From Pseudomonadota bacterium (GTDB lineage: Bacteria; Pseudomonadota; Gammaproteobacteria; Burkholderiales; Gallionellaceae): 59,764 nt of DNA. The notes under the pieces were generated by a model. The model was not told the DNA's origin and searched no databases. It saw only the letters and a program-made list of their open reading frames with translations. Location of the stretch: assembly GCA_026399735.1 (NCBI GenBank), contig JAPLQK010000086.1, forward strand, positions 1-59,764, written 5' to 3'. Shown piece after piece: positions 24,471-33,580 of this stretch. A program made the translations under genes and the position numbers. How positions within the stretch are numbered: the stretch's first letter is position 1; each line of letters begins with the position of its first letter.

Positions 24471-27089
24471 ATGAATCTGCAAACCATCGAAAAACTCTAT
24501 ATGCATCTGCACAGCAGCGAGCGTGGTTTGACGCAGGCGGAGGCCGTGCAGCGGCAGAAAAAATACGGTGCCAACAAACTTGAAAAAATAGCCGGGCAGC
24601 CTCTGATATCCAAGCTGGTCAAAGAATTCACCCACTTTTTTGCCTTGATTCTTTGGCTGGCGGCAGGGCTGGCATTTTTCGCCGAGTGGCGCGATCCCGG
24701 TCAGGGCATGGCAATGCTGGGCTACGCAGTACTCGGCGTGATCCTGATCAACGGGTTGTTTTCATTCTGGCAGGAATACCGCGCGGAACAAGCACTGGTC
24801 GCACTGAACAATCTGTTGCCGCACCATACCACCGCGCTGCGCGACGGTCATGCTGTGCAATTACTGGTAACAGAGCTTGTGCCGGGCGATGTGGTGTTGC
24901 TGGCGGCGGGTGACGATGTACCCGCCGACTGCCGTCTGATCGAAGCATTCGGGGTGCGCGTCAACACTGCCAATCTCACCGGCGAATCGCAGCCTCAATC
25001 GCGAGATGTCACTGCGCAACCTGAAGCAGCACTGCGGCGCGACATTCTGCATGCCGGTACCTCGCTGATTTCGGGTGAGGCACGCGCCATGGTGTACGCA
25101 ATTGGAATGCGTACCGAATTCGGAAACATTGCCCGCCTGACGCAGGTGTCCACTGAACCTCCGTCGCCGCTGCAGAAGGAAATCATGCGCTTGTCCCGGC
25201 TGATAGGGCTGTTCGCTCTCCTGCTGGGTGTGGTTTTTTTCTTTATAGGACGGATGATTGGCTTGTCGTTCTGGGAAAACCTGGTGTTTGCGATCGGCAT
25301 TATCGTCGCCAATGTGCCGGAAGGCCTGTTGCCTACCGTGACCCTGTCGCTGGCACTGGCAACTCAGCGCATGGCGAAGAAGAACGCGCTGGTACGCCAC
25401 CTGCCTGCCGTTGAAACGTTGGGCGCGGCCAGTGTGATTTGCTCAGATAAGACCGGCACGCTGACGCAGAACCGCATGAGTTTGCGGCAGGTGTATTTTT
25501 CCGGCGAAATGACTTCGCCTGAAAATCTGCCGGATTCATGCCAGATGTATGACGTGATGCGATATTGCCACGATTTGCGCCGTATTGAGCAGGATGGTGT
25601 GGCAGTGTGGCAGGGTGACCCGATGGAAGTGGCGCTGCTGGAGAGTGTGCCATCAAGCAGTGTGGATTTTGTGCGTCTGGACGAGATTCCGTTCGACACC
25701 GAGCGCAAACGCATGTCGGTGATCTGCGACACGCCGGAAGGGCATGTCTTGTATTGCAAGGGGGCACCGGAGTCTGTGCTGCCGCTGTGCAGCGCGGTAT
25801 GGTTAAAAGGTGAGATCGTACCGCTTGATGAGGCCGGTCGCGCAAGTCTGTTGAGTGTTCAGGACGGAATGGCGGAACAGGGCCTGCGCGTATTGGTGCT
25901 GGCCTATCGGAACTTGCCACAAGGAACGCCTCAGCCTGAGGAAGATTTGATCTTTGCAGGTCTGGTCGGACTGGTTGATCCGCCGCGCGAGGCCGTGCCT
26001 GATGCGATTAAAACCTGCCATGCCGCCGGCATTCGTGTGATCATGGTCACCGGCGATCATCCGCAAACCGCTTGTGCTCTGGCGCGGGAGATCGGGCTGG
26101 CGCAGGATCCCGTCGTTCTGACGGGAGATCGTTTGCGCCAGTTGTCAGATGCCGGTTTGCAGCTGATATTGGATGCGCCTGAACTGATCTTCGCGCGTAC
26201 CGCCGCCGACCAGAAAATGCGCATCGTGCAGGCCTTGCAGCACCGTGGCGAAGTCGTTGCTGTGACAGGTGACGGCGTGAACGACGCACCGGCCTTGAAG
26301 TGCGCCGATGTCGGGATTGCGATGGGCATCACAGGTTCGGATGTCGCCAAGGAATCGGCCGACATCATCCTGCTGGACGACAACTTTGCATCCATTGTCG
26401 CAGCCATCGAGGAAGGGCGCGCGGTATACGACAATCTGCGCAAATTTCTCACCTATATTCTCACTCACAACGTGGCGGAGCTCGTGCCCTATTTGGCTTT
26501 TGTGCTGCTGCGTGTTCCGCTGCCGCTGACCGTGATTCAAATACTGGCGATCGATCTGGGTACCGATACCTTGCCGGCCTTGGCGCTCGGCGCTGAAAAA
26601 CCCGACCCGGATACCATGGCGCGGCCCCCTAGGCAACCAAGTGAACGCCTGTTAAGCATGGGAATGATGATGCGTGTTTACCTGTTTCTGGGTCCGATTG
26701 AAGCGGCCGCCGCAATGGCAGCGTATTTCTTCGTACTGCATGGCGGTGGCTGGCAGTTCGGTAGTATGTCGGGTCTGCACGATCATCTGTATTTGCAGGC
26801 AACCACGGCCTGTTTCTCAGCGATCATTGTGATGCAGGTGGTCAATATTTTTCTGTGTCGTCATCCCGCGCTGTCCGTATTCAGCCGCATTCACCGCCGC
26901 AATAGTCTGATTGCTTACGGGATTGTGTTCGAACTGGCGCTGTTGATGTTGATCGACTACACCCCTTGGGGTAATGCGCTGTTCGGCACCGCGCCGATCG
27001 GCGGTGTAGTCTGGCTGTACATTTTGCTTTTCATGCCCGCCATGTTGCTGGCTGAAGAAGCGCGCAAATGGGTGGTACGCAGAAAGTAA
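24471..27089 (+). CDS. P2-type cation-transporting ATPase, Na,K-ATPase-like
   Basis: An 872-residue P-type ATPase with the N-terminal cation ATPase domain, TGES (170-173) in the actuator domain, the phosphorylation motif DKTGTLT (D326), GDGVNDAPALK (about 600) and a six-helix C-terminal region. The M4 motif is VANVPEGLLPTVT, and M4/M5 flank sequences (TQRMAKKNALVRHLPAVETLG) resemble type IIC Na,K/H,K-ATPases rather than SERCA-type pumps. Transported ion unproven: Na+, K+ or H+ inferred. A poor start context and A/T-rich upstream region precede the ATG. Confidence 0.88.
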   Translation: MNLQTIEKLYMHLHSSERGLTQAEAVQRQKKYGANKLEKIAGQPLISKLVKEFTHFFALILWLAAGLAFFAEWRDPGQGMAMLGYAVLGVILINGLFSFWQEYRAEQALVALNNLLPHHTTALRDGHAVQLLVTELVPGDVVLLAAGDDVPADCRLIEAFGVRVNTANLTGESQPQSRDVTAQPEAALRRDILHAGTSLISGEARAMVYAIGMRTEFGNIARLTQVSTEPPSPLQKEIMRLSRLIGLFALLLGVVFFFIGRMIGLSFWENLVFAIGIIVANVPEGLLPTVTLSLALATQRMAKKNALVRHLPAVETLGAASVICSDKTGTLTQNRMSLRQVYFSGEMTSPENLPDSCQMYDVMRYCHDLRRIEQDGVAVWQGDPMEVALLESVPSSSVDFVRLDEIPFDTERKRMSVICDTPEGHVLYCKGAPESVLPLCSAVWLKGEIVPLDEAGRASLLSVQDGMAEQGLRVLVLAYRNLPQGTPQPEEDLIFAGLVGLVDPPREAVPDAIKTCHAAGIRVIMVTGDHPQTACALAREIGLAQDPVVLTGDRLRQLSDAGLQLILDAPELIFARTAADQKMRIVQALQHRGEVVAVTGDGVNDAPALKCADVGIAMGITGSDVAKESADIILLDDNFASIVAAIEEGRAVYDNLRKFLTYILTHNVAELVPYLAFVLLRVPLPLTVIQILAIDLGTDTLPALALGAEKPDPDTMARPPRQPSERLLSMGMMMRVYLFLGPIEAAAAMAAYFFVLHGGGWQFGSMSGLHDHLYLQATTACFSAIIVMQVVNIFLCRHPALSVFSRIHRRNSLIAYGIVFELALLMLIDYTPWGNALFGTAPIGGVVWLYILLFMPAMLLAEEARKWVVRRK

Positions 27090-27117
27090 GTCGGGATGAC
27101 CCGACTTACTTTATTTT
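27085..27117. terminator. bidirectional terminator between convergent genes
   Basis: AGTAAGTCGGG (27085-27095) and CCCGACTTACT (27100-27110) form an 11-bp perfect stem with loop ATGA, followed by TTATTTT on the plus strand. The hairpin contains the ATPase stop codon and abuts the stop of the convergent ferritin-like gene. Confidence 0.8.
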
Positions 27118-27533
27118 GACAGTGCGTTGGCGATGTCGCGCTTGTGTTCTTCTTCCTGAATCAGGATATCTTCCAGCACACGTCGCAAGCCATATTCCTT
27201 AAGCGCTTCCGCCTGACCGATGCGTTCCTTGTAGCGTGCGATGGCGTTCACTTCGCCCGCCAGATCCTGTTTGAGCATTTCCAGACTGTCCGCCGAAATG
27301 CCGCGTTTTTCCACATCCACCGTGGGTATGCCGCCTAAGAAATCGATCTGTTCGGACAGCATCACCGCATGCTGCATTTCTTCCTGTGCGTGGATCAAGA
27401 GTTCCTTCTGGATGGAGTCGAACTGCGCGCCGTTAATGGTCGCAGCGTGCTGCACGTACTGGATCGCCGCCGCATATTCCCATTCCAGATCCTTGTTCAG
27501 TTCCGACAACAGCTTCTTCATGGTGATTTTCAT
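27111..27533 (-). CDS. ferritin-like (bacterioferritin-type) protein
   Basis: A 140-residue four-helix-bundle protein. Carboxylate/histidine ligands appear in the pattern of a di-iron site: E17/E19 in DLEWEY, EEMQHA (E51/E52, H55), GEVNAIARY (E94) and QEEEHKRD (E127-E129, H130). It most resembles bacterioferritin-like or rubrerythrin-like ferritin domains. Likely role: iron oxidation and storage or oxidative-stress protection. AGGAGA lies upstream of the ATG at 27533 with normal spacing. Confidence 0.82.
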   Translation of the reverse strand: MKITMKKLLSELNKDLEWEYAAAIQYVQHAATINGAQFDSIQKELLIHAQEEMQHAVMLSEQIDFLGGIPTVDVEKRGISADSLEMLKQDLAGEVNAIARYKERIGQAEALKEYGLRRVLEDILIQEEEHKRDIANALSK

Positions 27534-27658
27534 TTTGTAATCTCCTGATTGATTGTCAATGGGGGCGGATCATCTTAGCAACAAGCGGCGCGTCGCGCCA
27601 CCAATCCCCTGACGCCGGCAGGCATAATTTGTAAAACTCATCCGTTCCTGCTATCCCA

Positions 27659-27695
27659 AAGTGCGGCGCGATAGGTTAAGCTTACGCACTTTTTA
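27659..27695 (+). promoter_or_regulatory. terminator-like hairpin in ettA leader
   Basis: AAGTGCG (27659-27665) pairs with CGCACTT (27685-27691), followed by TTTTATT, and ends 18 bases before the ettA ATG. The loop is 19 bases and contains the self-complementary TAAGCTTA. It may be a weak attenuator. The upstream gene is divergent, so it does not serve to end that transcript. Confidence 0.4.
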
Positions 27696-27712
27696 TTCAT
27701 CGAACTAACATC

Positions 27713-29377
27713 ATGGCCCAATATGTAATGTCCATGCTCCGCGTGAGCAAAGTTGTCCCCCCCAAACGTCAGATCATCAAGGATATTTCCTTAAGTTTCT
27801 TCCCCGGCGCCAAGATCGGTCTGCTCGGGCTTAACGGTTCGGGTAAATCCACTGTGTTGCGCATCATGGCGGGCGTGGACAAGGAATACGACGGCGAGGT
27901 GCAGCATCTGCCTAACATCCGCATCGGCTATCTGGCGCAGGAGCCGCAGCTGAACCCTGAAAATACCGTCCGCCAGGAAGTTGAAGAGGCGTTGGGCGAA
28001 GTGATGCAGGCGCAGAAGAAGCTGGATGATGTGTATGCCGCCTACGCCGAGGAAGATGCTGATTTCGATGCGCTCGCCGCCGAGCAGGCGCGTCTGGAAA
28101 ATATTATCGCCGCAGCAGGCTCAGGTTCCGACCAGTTGATGGAAATTGCCGCCGACGCGCTGCGTCTGCCTGAATGGGATGCAGTGATCAAAAATCTGTC
28201 CGGTGGTGAAAAACGCCGCGTTGCACTGTGCAAGCTGTTGTTGGATAAGCCGGATATGTTGCTGCTGGATGAACCGACCAACCATCTGGATGCTGAATCT
28301 GTCGAATGGCTGGAACAATTTCTGGTGCGCTTCCCCGGCACCGTGGTTGCCGTCACCCACGATCGTTACTTCCTGGACAACGCCGCCGAATGGATACTCG
28401 AACTCGATCGTGGCCACGGCATTCCGTGGAAGGGAAATTATTCCTCGTGGCTTGAGCAAAAGGGCGCGCGCTTAGCGACCGAGAACAAACAGATCGATGC
28501 GCACGCGAAGGCGATGAAGCAGGAACTGGAATGGGTGCGGCAAAATCCGAAAGGGCGTCAGGCCAAATCCAAGGCGCGTATCGCGCGTTTTGAGGAGCTT
28601 AATTCGCAGGAACACCAGAAGCGCAACGAAACTCAGGAAATCTTCATTCCGGTCGGTGAGCGTCTTGGCAACGAAGTCATTGAATTTGAAGGGGTTTCCA
28701 AGGCTTACGGCGACCGCCTGCTGATCGACAACCTGAGTTTCAAGGTGCCGCCCGGAGCGATTGTCGGTATCATCGGCCCGAACGGTGCGGGTAAGTCGAC
28801 GTTGTTCCGCATGATCACAGGCCGCGAGCAGCCTGATTCCGGCACCGTCAAGATCGGTTCTACGGTCAAGATCGCGCATGTCGATCAGGCGCGTGACTCG
28901 CTGGAAAATGAAAAGACCGTGTTCGACGCGATCTCGGGTGGTAACGAAATCCTGACGGTCGGCAAATACGAAACCCCTGCACGTGCCTACATCGGTCGTT
29001 TCAACTTCAAGGGCGGCGACCAGACCAAGCTGGTCGGTCAGCTCTCGGGGGGTGAGCGCGGTCGGCTGCATCTGGCGCAGACGCTGATTGCGGGCGGCAA
29101 CGTGCTGTTGCTCGATGAACCGTCCAACGATCTGGACGTGGAAACGTTGCGTGCGCTGGAAGACGCGCTGCTGGAATTCGCCGGTTGCGTTGCGGTCATC
29201 TCGCATGATCGCTGGTTCCTTGACCGTATCGCGACCCACATTTTGGCCTGCGAAGGCGACTCCAAGTGGGTGTTCTTCGACGGCAATTATCAGGAATACG
29301 AAGCCGACAAGCGTAAACGTTTAGGTGAGGAGGGAGCGAAGCCCAAACGGATACGCTATAAGCCGATCAGCCGGTAA
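27713..29377 (+). CDS. ettA: energy-dependent translational throttle protein EttA (ABC-F)
   Basis: A ribosome-bound ABC-F ATPase that gates entry into elongation according to the ATP/ADP ratio. The 554 residues contain two ABC domains: GLNGSGKST, LSGGEKRRVAL and LLLDEPTNHLD in the first; GPNGAGKST, LSGGERGRLHL and LLLDEPSNDLD in the second. The linker between them (about 240-325) carries the P-site tRNA-interaction motif. There is no membrane domain. Length matches E. coli EttA (555). Confidence 0.97.
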   Translation: MAQYVMSMLRVSKVVPPKRQIIKDISLSFFPGAKIGLLGLNGSGKSTVLRIMAGVDKEYDGEVQHLPNIRIGYLAQEPQLNPENTVRQEVEEALGEVMQAQKKLDDVYAAYAEEDADFDALAAEQARLENIIAAAGSGSDQLMEIAADALRLPEWDAVIKNLSGGEKRRVALCKLLLDKPDMLLLDEPTNHLDAESVEWLEQFLVRFPGTVVAVTHDRYFLDNAAEWILELDRGHGIPWKGNYSSWLEQKGARLATENKQIDAHAKAMKQELEWVRQNPKGRQAKSKARIARFEELNSQEHQKRNETQEIFIPVGERLGNEVIEFEGVSKAYGDRLLIDNLSFKVPPGAIVGIIGPNGAGKSTLFRMITGREQPDSGTVKIGSTVKIAHVDQARDSLENEKTVFDAISGGNEILTVGKYETPARAYIGRFNFKGGDQTKLVGQLSGGERGRLHLAQTLIAGGNVLLLDEPSNDLDVETLRALEDALLEFAGCVAVISHDRWFLDRIATHILACEGDSKWVFFDGNYQEYEADKRKRLGEEGAKPKRIRYKPISR

Positions 29378-29416
29378 AAATGTTGTCAGGGGCTGCCCGG
29401 TGAGCTGGATATTGCT

Positions 29417-29680
29417 ATGGAAATGAAGAGGATCAATTCGGGTAAATTGCGTGCTATCGGCTACGATGCAAGCCATCGGATATTGCAGGTCCAGCTCGAC
29501 GACGGCAGCACGCTGCAATACAGCGGCGTGGGAGAAGAGAGCTGGCGGCGTCTGAGTGCTTCGGGTGCGGCATGGAGTTTTTACCGCGACAACATCGAGG
29601 AGGAATTTGCCGCGAAACGAGTCTCGGGAAAACCGGCGGCAGCGGTAAGTTGTCTGGATGATTTGTTCGTTAAACTTTGA
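29417..29680 (+). CDS. KTSC-domain protein
   Basis: An 87-residue protein with a KTSC domain over most of its length: INSGKLRAIGYDASHRILQVQL, then GSTLQYSGVG and the SGAAWSFYRDNIEEEF segment. KTSC domains are often linked to nucleic-acid enzymes, but their role is not established. The C-terminal tail VSCLDDLFVKL is not part of the domain. It follows ettA by 39 bases. Confidence 0.75.
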   Translation: MEMKRINSGKLRAIGYDASHRILQVQLDDGSTLQYSGVGEESWRRLSASGAAWSFYRDNIEEEFAAKRVSGKPAAAVSCLDDLFVKL

Positions 29681-29715
29681 TTTGATTGAATTTTCTGGCG
29701 CCATGCAAATGCAGA

Positions 29716-29745
29716 TTGACATTGTCGCGCACGCACACCGATAAT
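29716..29745 (+). promoter_or_regulatory. strong sigma70 promoter
   Basis: A perfect TTGACA (29716-29721) is followed after 18 bases by GATAAT (29740-29745). The predicted start is near 29752. It lies upstream of a structured untranslated region and the DMT exporter gene, with no other gene in between. Confidence 0.75.
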
Positions 29746-29751
29746 TCGTCC

Positions 29752-29904
29752 ATGATTGCTTTTTCCTCCATTCGACCCGTCCGCCCCTGTGCAACCTTTC
29801 GCAAGGTGTGGCGTTGCACGCAAAGTGGTCCGGAGAATTAGCGTTTAAGCTGTCATCGCTTTTTTCTCAAGGCCACGGAATTTCCCCGTGGCTTTTTCGT
29901 TTTT
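29752..29904 (+). promoter_or_regulatory. structured leader with intrinsic terminator (attenuator or riboswitch candidate)
   Basis: The leader contains a stem GTGCAAC/GTTGCAC (29789-29795 and 29813-29819), competing inner pairs ACCTT/AAGGT, and a terminator GCCACGG/CCGTGGC (29872-29892) followed by TTTTTCGTTTTT. GTGGC at 29808-29812 can instead pair with GCCAC of the terminator stem. The terminator ends 22 bases before the transporter ATG, leaving no room for another promoter. The exporter must therefore be expressed by read-through. An independent sRNA of about 150 nt is the alternative. Confidence 0.6.
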
Positions 29905-29925
29905 ATCGTCCGATTGGAGCGCAAC

Positions 29926-30804
29926 ATGTCTTTGCCCGCCGCATTTATTTCAGTCATCCTGATCTGGTCCACCACGCCGCTCGCCATCAAATGGAGCTCC
30001 ATGGGAATCGGTTTTAGCTTCGCGGTGTTTTCACGCATGGCGCTCGGTGTGGTGCTGTGCGCGGTTTTGCTGGCGCTGTTTCGTGTCCGTTTCCCGCTGC
30101 ACAGTCGTGCGCGCATGGCCTATCTGGCAGGCGGATTGAGCATGTTCGGCGCGATGTCGCTCTCCTACTGGTCGGCGCAATTCGTCAGTTCAGGGATGAT
30201 CTCAGTCCTGTTCGGATTGTCGCCCCTGATCACCAGTCTGGGTGCGATGGTGTGGTTGAAAGAAGAGAAACTCACCGCCGTCAAACTGGCGGGCATACTG
30301 TTCGGTTTGCTGGGACTGGTGCTGGTGTTTCGCGGCAGCTTCAGTCTGGGTACGGGGGCCGCAGTCGGCCTGCTGGTGTTGTTCGCGGCGGTGGTGTCGC
30401 AATCGTTGGGACTGGTCTGGTTGAAGCGCATCGGGGATGACAGCCCGCCGTTGGCGATGACACTGGGCACGCTGGTCGTGGCGCTACCGTTGTTCTTCGC
30501 GGCCTGGTGGGTGGCGGACGGTCATTTGCCGAACGATGTGCCTAAACGTGCAGTCGCCGCGACGGTGTATCTCGGCGTGTTCGGCTCCGTGCTGGGCTTC
30601 GCTTTGTACTACTATCTCATCAAACACATGGAGGCGGGGCGCATCGCGCTCATCACGCTGGTGACGCCGGTGCTGGCTCTGCTGCTGGGACACAGTCTGA
30701 ACAACGAGGTTGTGCTGCCGCAAGTCTGGATGGGCGCTGCGAGTATTTTACTGGGCTTATGCTTGCATCACTGGAGCAGGGTGGTTGTTCCGGCGAGTGC
30801 CTGA
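29926..30804 (+). CDS. EamA/DMT-superfamily exporter
   Basis: A 292-residue membrane protein with ten predicted helices in two EamA repeats (about 1-135 and 145-290). Repeat hallmarks include SVILIWSTTPLAIKW at the N-terminus and SPLITSLGAMVWLKEEKL at the end of repeat one. DMT exporters remove amino acids, nucleobases or related metabolites; the substrate is unknown. GGAG precedes the ATG at 29926. It sits immediately after the terminator of the structured leader, which suggests conditional expression. Confidence 0.88.
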   Translation: MSLPAAFISVILIWSTTPLAIKWSSMGIGFSFAVFSRMALGVVLCAVLLALFRVRFPLHSRARMAYLAGGLSMFGAMSLSYWSAQFVSSGMISVLFGLSPLITSLGAMVWLKEEKLTAVKLAGILFGLLGLVLVFRGSFSLGTGAAVGLLVLFAAVVSQSLGLVWLKRIGDDSPPLAMTLGTLVVALPLFFAAWWVADGHLPNDVPKRAVAATVYLGVFGSVLGFALYYYLIKHMEAGRIALITLVTPVLALLLGHSLNNEVVLPQVWMGAASILLGLCLHHWSRVVVPASA

Positions 30805-30883
30805 TTTCGGTAGTGCACAGGCGGGTATTATTGTAACTATTTGAATATATTGTTATTTTTGTAAACTTCGCGCAGGAAATTCA

Positions 30884-32122
30884 ATGGCAAATAAGCCGTA
30901 TACAGTTGCGGTGATCGGCGGTGGCCCTGCCGGATTGATGGCAGCCGAGGTGCTGAGTCGGGGCGGGGCGAGGGTCGATGTTTATGACGCGATGCCGACG
31001 GTGGGGCGCAAGTTCCTGATGGCCGGCAAGGGCGGCATGAACATCACGCATTCGGAACCGTTTGAAGATTTTTTCACTCGCTACGGCGCGCGCAGTGCAG
31101 AAATCAAACCGCTGCTCGATGCATTCGGGCCGGATGCGTTGCGCGAGTGGGTGCACGGCCTCGGTATTTCAACCTTTGTTGGCAGCTCAGGTCGCATTTT
31201 TCCTACCGATATGAAGGCGGCTCCCTTGTTGCGCGCCTGGCTGCACCGTTTGCGGCAGACCGGCGTGCGTTTTCATATGCGCCATCGCTGGTGTGGTTGG
31301 GCGGGTGAGTCGCTGCGTTTTGAAACGGTTGAAGGGCAGGTTGAGGTGCATGCCGATGCGGTGGTGCTGGCGCTGGGCGGCGGCAGCTGGGCGCGGCTGG
31401 GTTCGGACGGCGCATGGGTGCCGGTTTTGCTGGCGCGCGGCATTGCCGTAGCGCCCTTGAAGCCTGCCAATTGCGGTTTCGACGTGCTCTGGAGTGCTCA
31501 CTTTAGCGGGAAATTTGCGGGTCAACCCTTGAAGTCGGTGACGGTGAGTTTTGCCGATAGTGCGGGAAACTTGCATATCAAACAGGGCGATGTGATGGTG
31601 ACGGCAAGCGGGATTGAGGGCGGGCTGATCTATGCCTTGTCGGGTTTGCTGCGTGATCAGATCGAAGCTGCCGGCAGCGCCGTAATCCATGTCGATTTGC
31701 TTCCCGGCAAAACGCCGTCGCGCGTGCTTGCCGAGGTGGATCATCCGCGTGGTTCCCGTTCGATGTCCAGTCATTTGCAAAGCCGTGCCAATATCAAGGG
31801 CGTCAAGAGCGGACTGCTGCGCGAGCTGCTGCCGCGAGCGGATTTTGATCAGCCCGAACGACTAACTGCGGCCATTAAATCCCTGCCGCTGAAATTGATC
31901 GCTCCGCGTCCGCTGGATGAGGCGATCAGCAGTGCAGGCGGCGTGCGCTTCGCGGATCTGGACGAAAATCTGATGGCGAGGCCCGGTCTGTTCTGTGCCG
32001 GTGAGATGCTGGACTGGGAAGCGCCTACCGGCGGCTATCTGCTGACCGCCTGCTTTGCCAGTGGACGGCGCGCAGGGCTGGGCGCGCTGGACTGGCTCAA
32101 CAACAAACAGGAAAAAACATGA
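30884..32122 (+). CDS. HI0933-family flavoprotein (TIGR03862-type)
   Basis: A 412-residue NAD(P)/FAD-dependent oxidoreductase. The N-terminal dinucleotide-binding motif is VIGGGPAGLMAAE, followed by the family signature GRKFLMAGKGGMNITHSE (about 44-61). The C-terminal FAD motif is FCAGEMLDWEAPTGGYLL. HI0933/YhiN relatives are poorly characterised; the cluster with BaiN acts on steroid-like enones, but no such role is implied here. Stop overlaps the pepD start (ATGA). Confidence 0.85.
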   Translation: MANKPYTVAVIGGGPAGLMAAEVLSRGGARVDVYDAMPTVGRKFLMAGKGGMNITHSEPFEDFFTRYGARSAEIKPLLDAFGPDALREWVHGLGISTFVGSSGRIFPTDMKAAPLLRAWLHRLRQTGVRFHMRHRWCGWAGESLRFETVEGQVEVHADAVVLALGGGSWARLGSDGAWVPVLLARGIAVAPLKPANCGFDVLWSAHFSGKFAGQPLKSVTVSFADSAGNLHIKQGDVMVTASGIEGGLIYALSGLLRDQIEAAGSAVIHVDLLPGKTPSRVLAEVDHPRGSRSMSSHLQSRANIKGVKSGLLRELLPRADFDQPERLTAAIKSLPLKLIAPRPLDEAISSAGGVRFADLDENLMARPGLFCAGEMLDWEAPTGGYLLTACFASGRRAGLGALDWLNNKQEKT

Positions 32123-33576
32123 CGATGAGTTTGAAAAAACTGCACCCGCAATCTGTCTGGAACCACTTTGCCGCGCTGTGCGAAATACCGCACGCATCAA
32201 AGCATGAGGCTGAACTTATCGCGCATCTGAGTGCGTGGGCCGAGTCGCGGGGTATTGCTGCGGTGGTGGATAGCGTTGGCAATCTGATTCTTAAGAAACC
32301 CGCCAGCCCGGGCTGCGAAGGTTTGCCGGGTGTGATCCTGCAAGGGCATCTGGATATGGTGTGTCAGGCTAATTCCGGCACACAGCACGATTTTCTGAAA
32401 GACCCGGTACGCGTCGAGGTGAAAGACGGCTGGGTCAGCGCGCCGGATACTACGCTGGGAGCGGATAACGGCATCGGGGTGGCGCTGGCGCTGGCAGCGC
32501 TTGAAGATACGTCACTCATACATCCGGCGATTGAAGTGCTGCTCACGGTCAACGAGGAGTCAGGCATGGATGGCGCACGCGGTCTGGTTGCCGGAACGTT
32601 GCAGGGCAAGACGCTGATCAATCTGGACACCGAGGAGTGGGGGTATTTCTATCTGGGATGTGCGGGCGGCGTGGATGTTGAGGTGCGCCACCTATGCGAG
32701 CCGCATCCCGTGCCGGCGGATTATGCGCAACTGAGGTTTGATGTCTCAGGTTTGCGTGGTGGACATTCCGGCATCGATATCCATCTCGGGCGCGGCAATG
32801 CGATCAAGCTGCTGGCTGAGGCGCTGCGTGAGCTGTCCGCGCACACCGATGTTCGCCTTGTCGAGATGAAAGGCGGCACGGTGCGTAATGCGATTCCGCG
32901 CGAGGCGTATGCGGTGTGTGCGCTGCCCGTTGATATGGCGCTGAATATCGATGAATGGGTGAGGCAACGTCATGAAGCATGGCAGGCACGCTTCAAAGAG
33001 GTCGATCCGAACGTGTCTTTTACCTGCAAACAGGGTGAGGTGTCAGCGGACGCATCCATTTCGCGCACGGATCGTGACAGGCTGCTTGCGTTCCTTGATA
33101 TCGCCGCGAACGGTGTTGCGCGCATCAGCGACGATTTCCCCGGCGTGACAGGCACTTCAAGCAATCTGGGTGTGGCGGCGCTCGAAAATGGCGCGTTCAA
33201 AGCGACCTTCAAGGTGCGCTCGCTACAGGATGTGCGTGCAGCTGAACTGGCCGATAAACTGGTCTCGCTGGCGCAGGTTTATGGATTTTCTGCTTGGCAG
33301 GATGGCGCCTATCCTGGCTGGACGCCCGATCCTGAGTCGGACTTGCTGGCGCTGTGTCAGCGTGTCTACACCGAACAGTTCGGTCAGCCCGCCAGTTTGC
33401 AGGTGATCCATGCCGGACTTGAATGCGGCCTGTTGGCTGCGAGCCATCCGCATCTGGACATGATCTCATTCGGGCCGGACATACGCGGCGCGCATGCGCC
33501 AGGAGAACGGGTTGAAATTGCGTCCGTCGCACGCTGCTACACTTTGCTCAAAGCCGTGCTGCAGGCGCTTGTCTGA
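32119..33576 (+). CDS. pepD: aminoacyl-histidine dipeptidase (peptidase D)
   Basis: Cytosolic zinc dipeptidase of the M20 family that cleaves Xaa-His dipeptides. The 485 residues show the first zinc motif GHLDMV, GADNGIG, the catalytic NEESGMDGARGL and the C-terminal HAGLECGLL, all as in PepD. Length equals that of E. coli PepD (485). ATG 32119 overlaps the previous stop; ATG 32125 is an alternative. Confidence 0.95.
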   Translation: MTMSLKKLHPQSVWNHFAALCEIPHASKHEAELIAHLSAWAESRGIAAVVDSVGNLILKKPASPGCEGLPGVILQGHLDMVCQANSGTQHDFLKDPVRVEVKDGWVSAPDTTLGADNGIGVALALAALEDTSLIHPAIEVLLTVNEESGMDGARGLVAGTLQGKTLINLDTEEWGYFYLGCAGGVDVEVRHLCEPHPVPADYAQLRFDVSGLRGGHSGIDIHLGRGNAIKLLAEALRELSAHTDVRLVEMKGGTVRNAIPREAYAVCALPVDMALNIDEWVRQRHEAWQARFKEVDPNVSFTCKQGEVSADASISRTDRDRLLAFLDIAANGVARISDDFPGVTGTSSNLGVAALENGAFKATFKVRSLQDVRAAELADKLVSLAQVYGFSAWQDGAYPGWTPDPESDLLALCQRVYTEQFGQPASLQVIHAGLECGLLAASHPHLDMISFGPDIRGAHAPGERVEIASVARCYTLLKAVLQALV

Positions 33577-33580
33577 TGTC

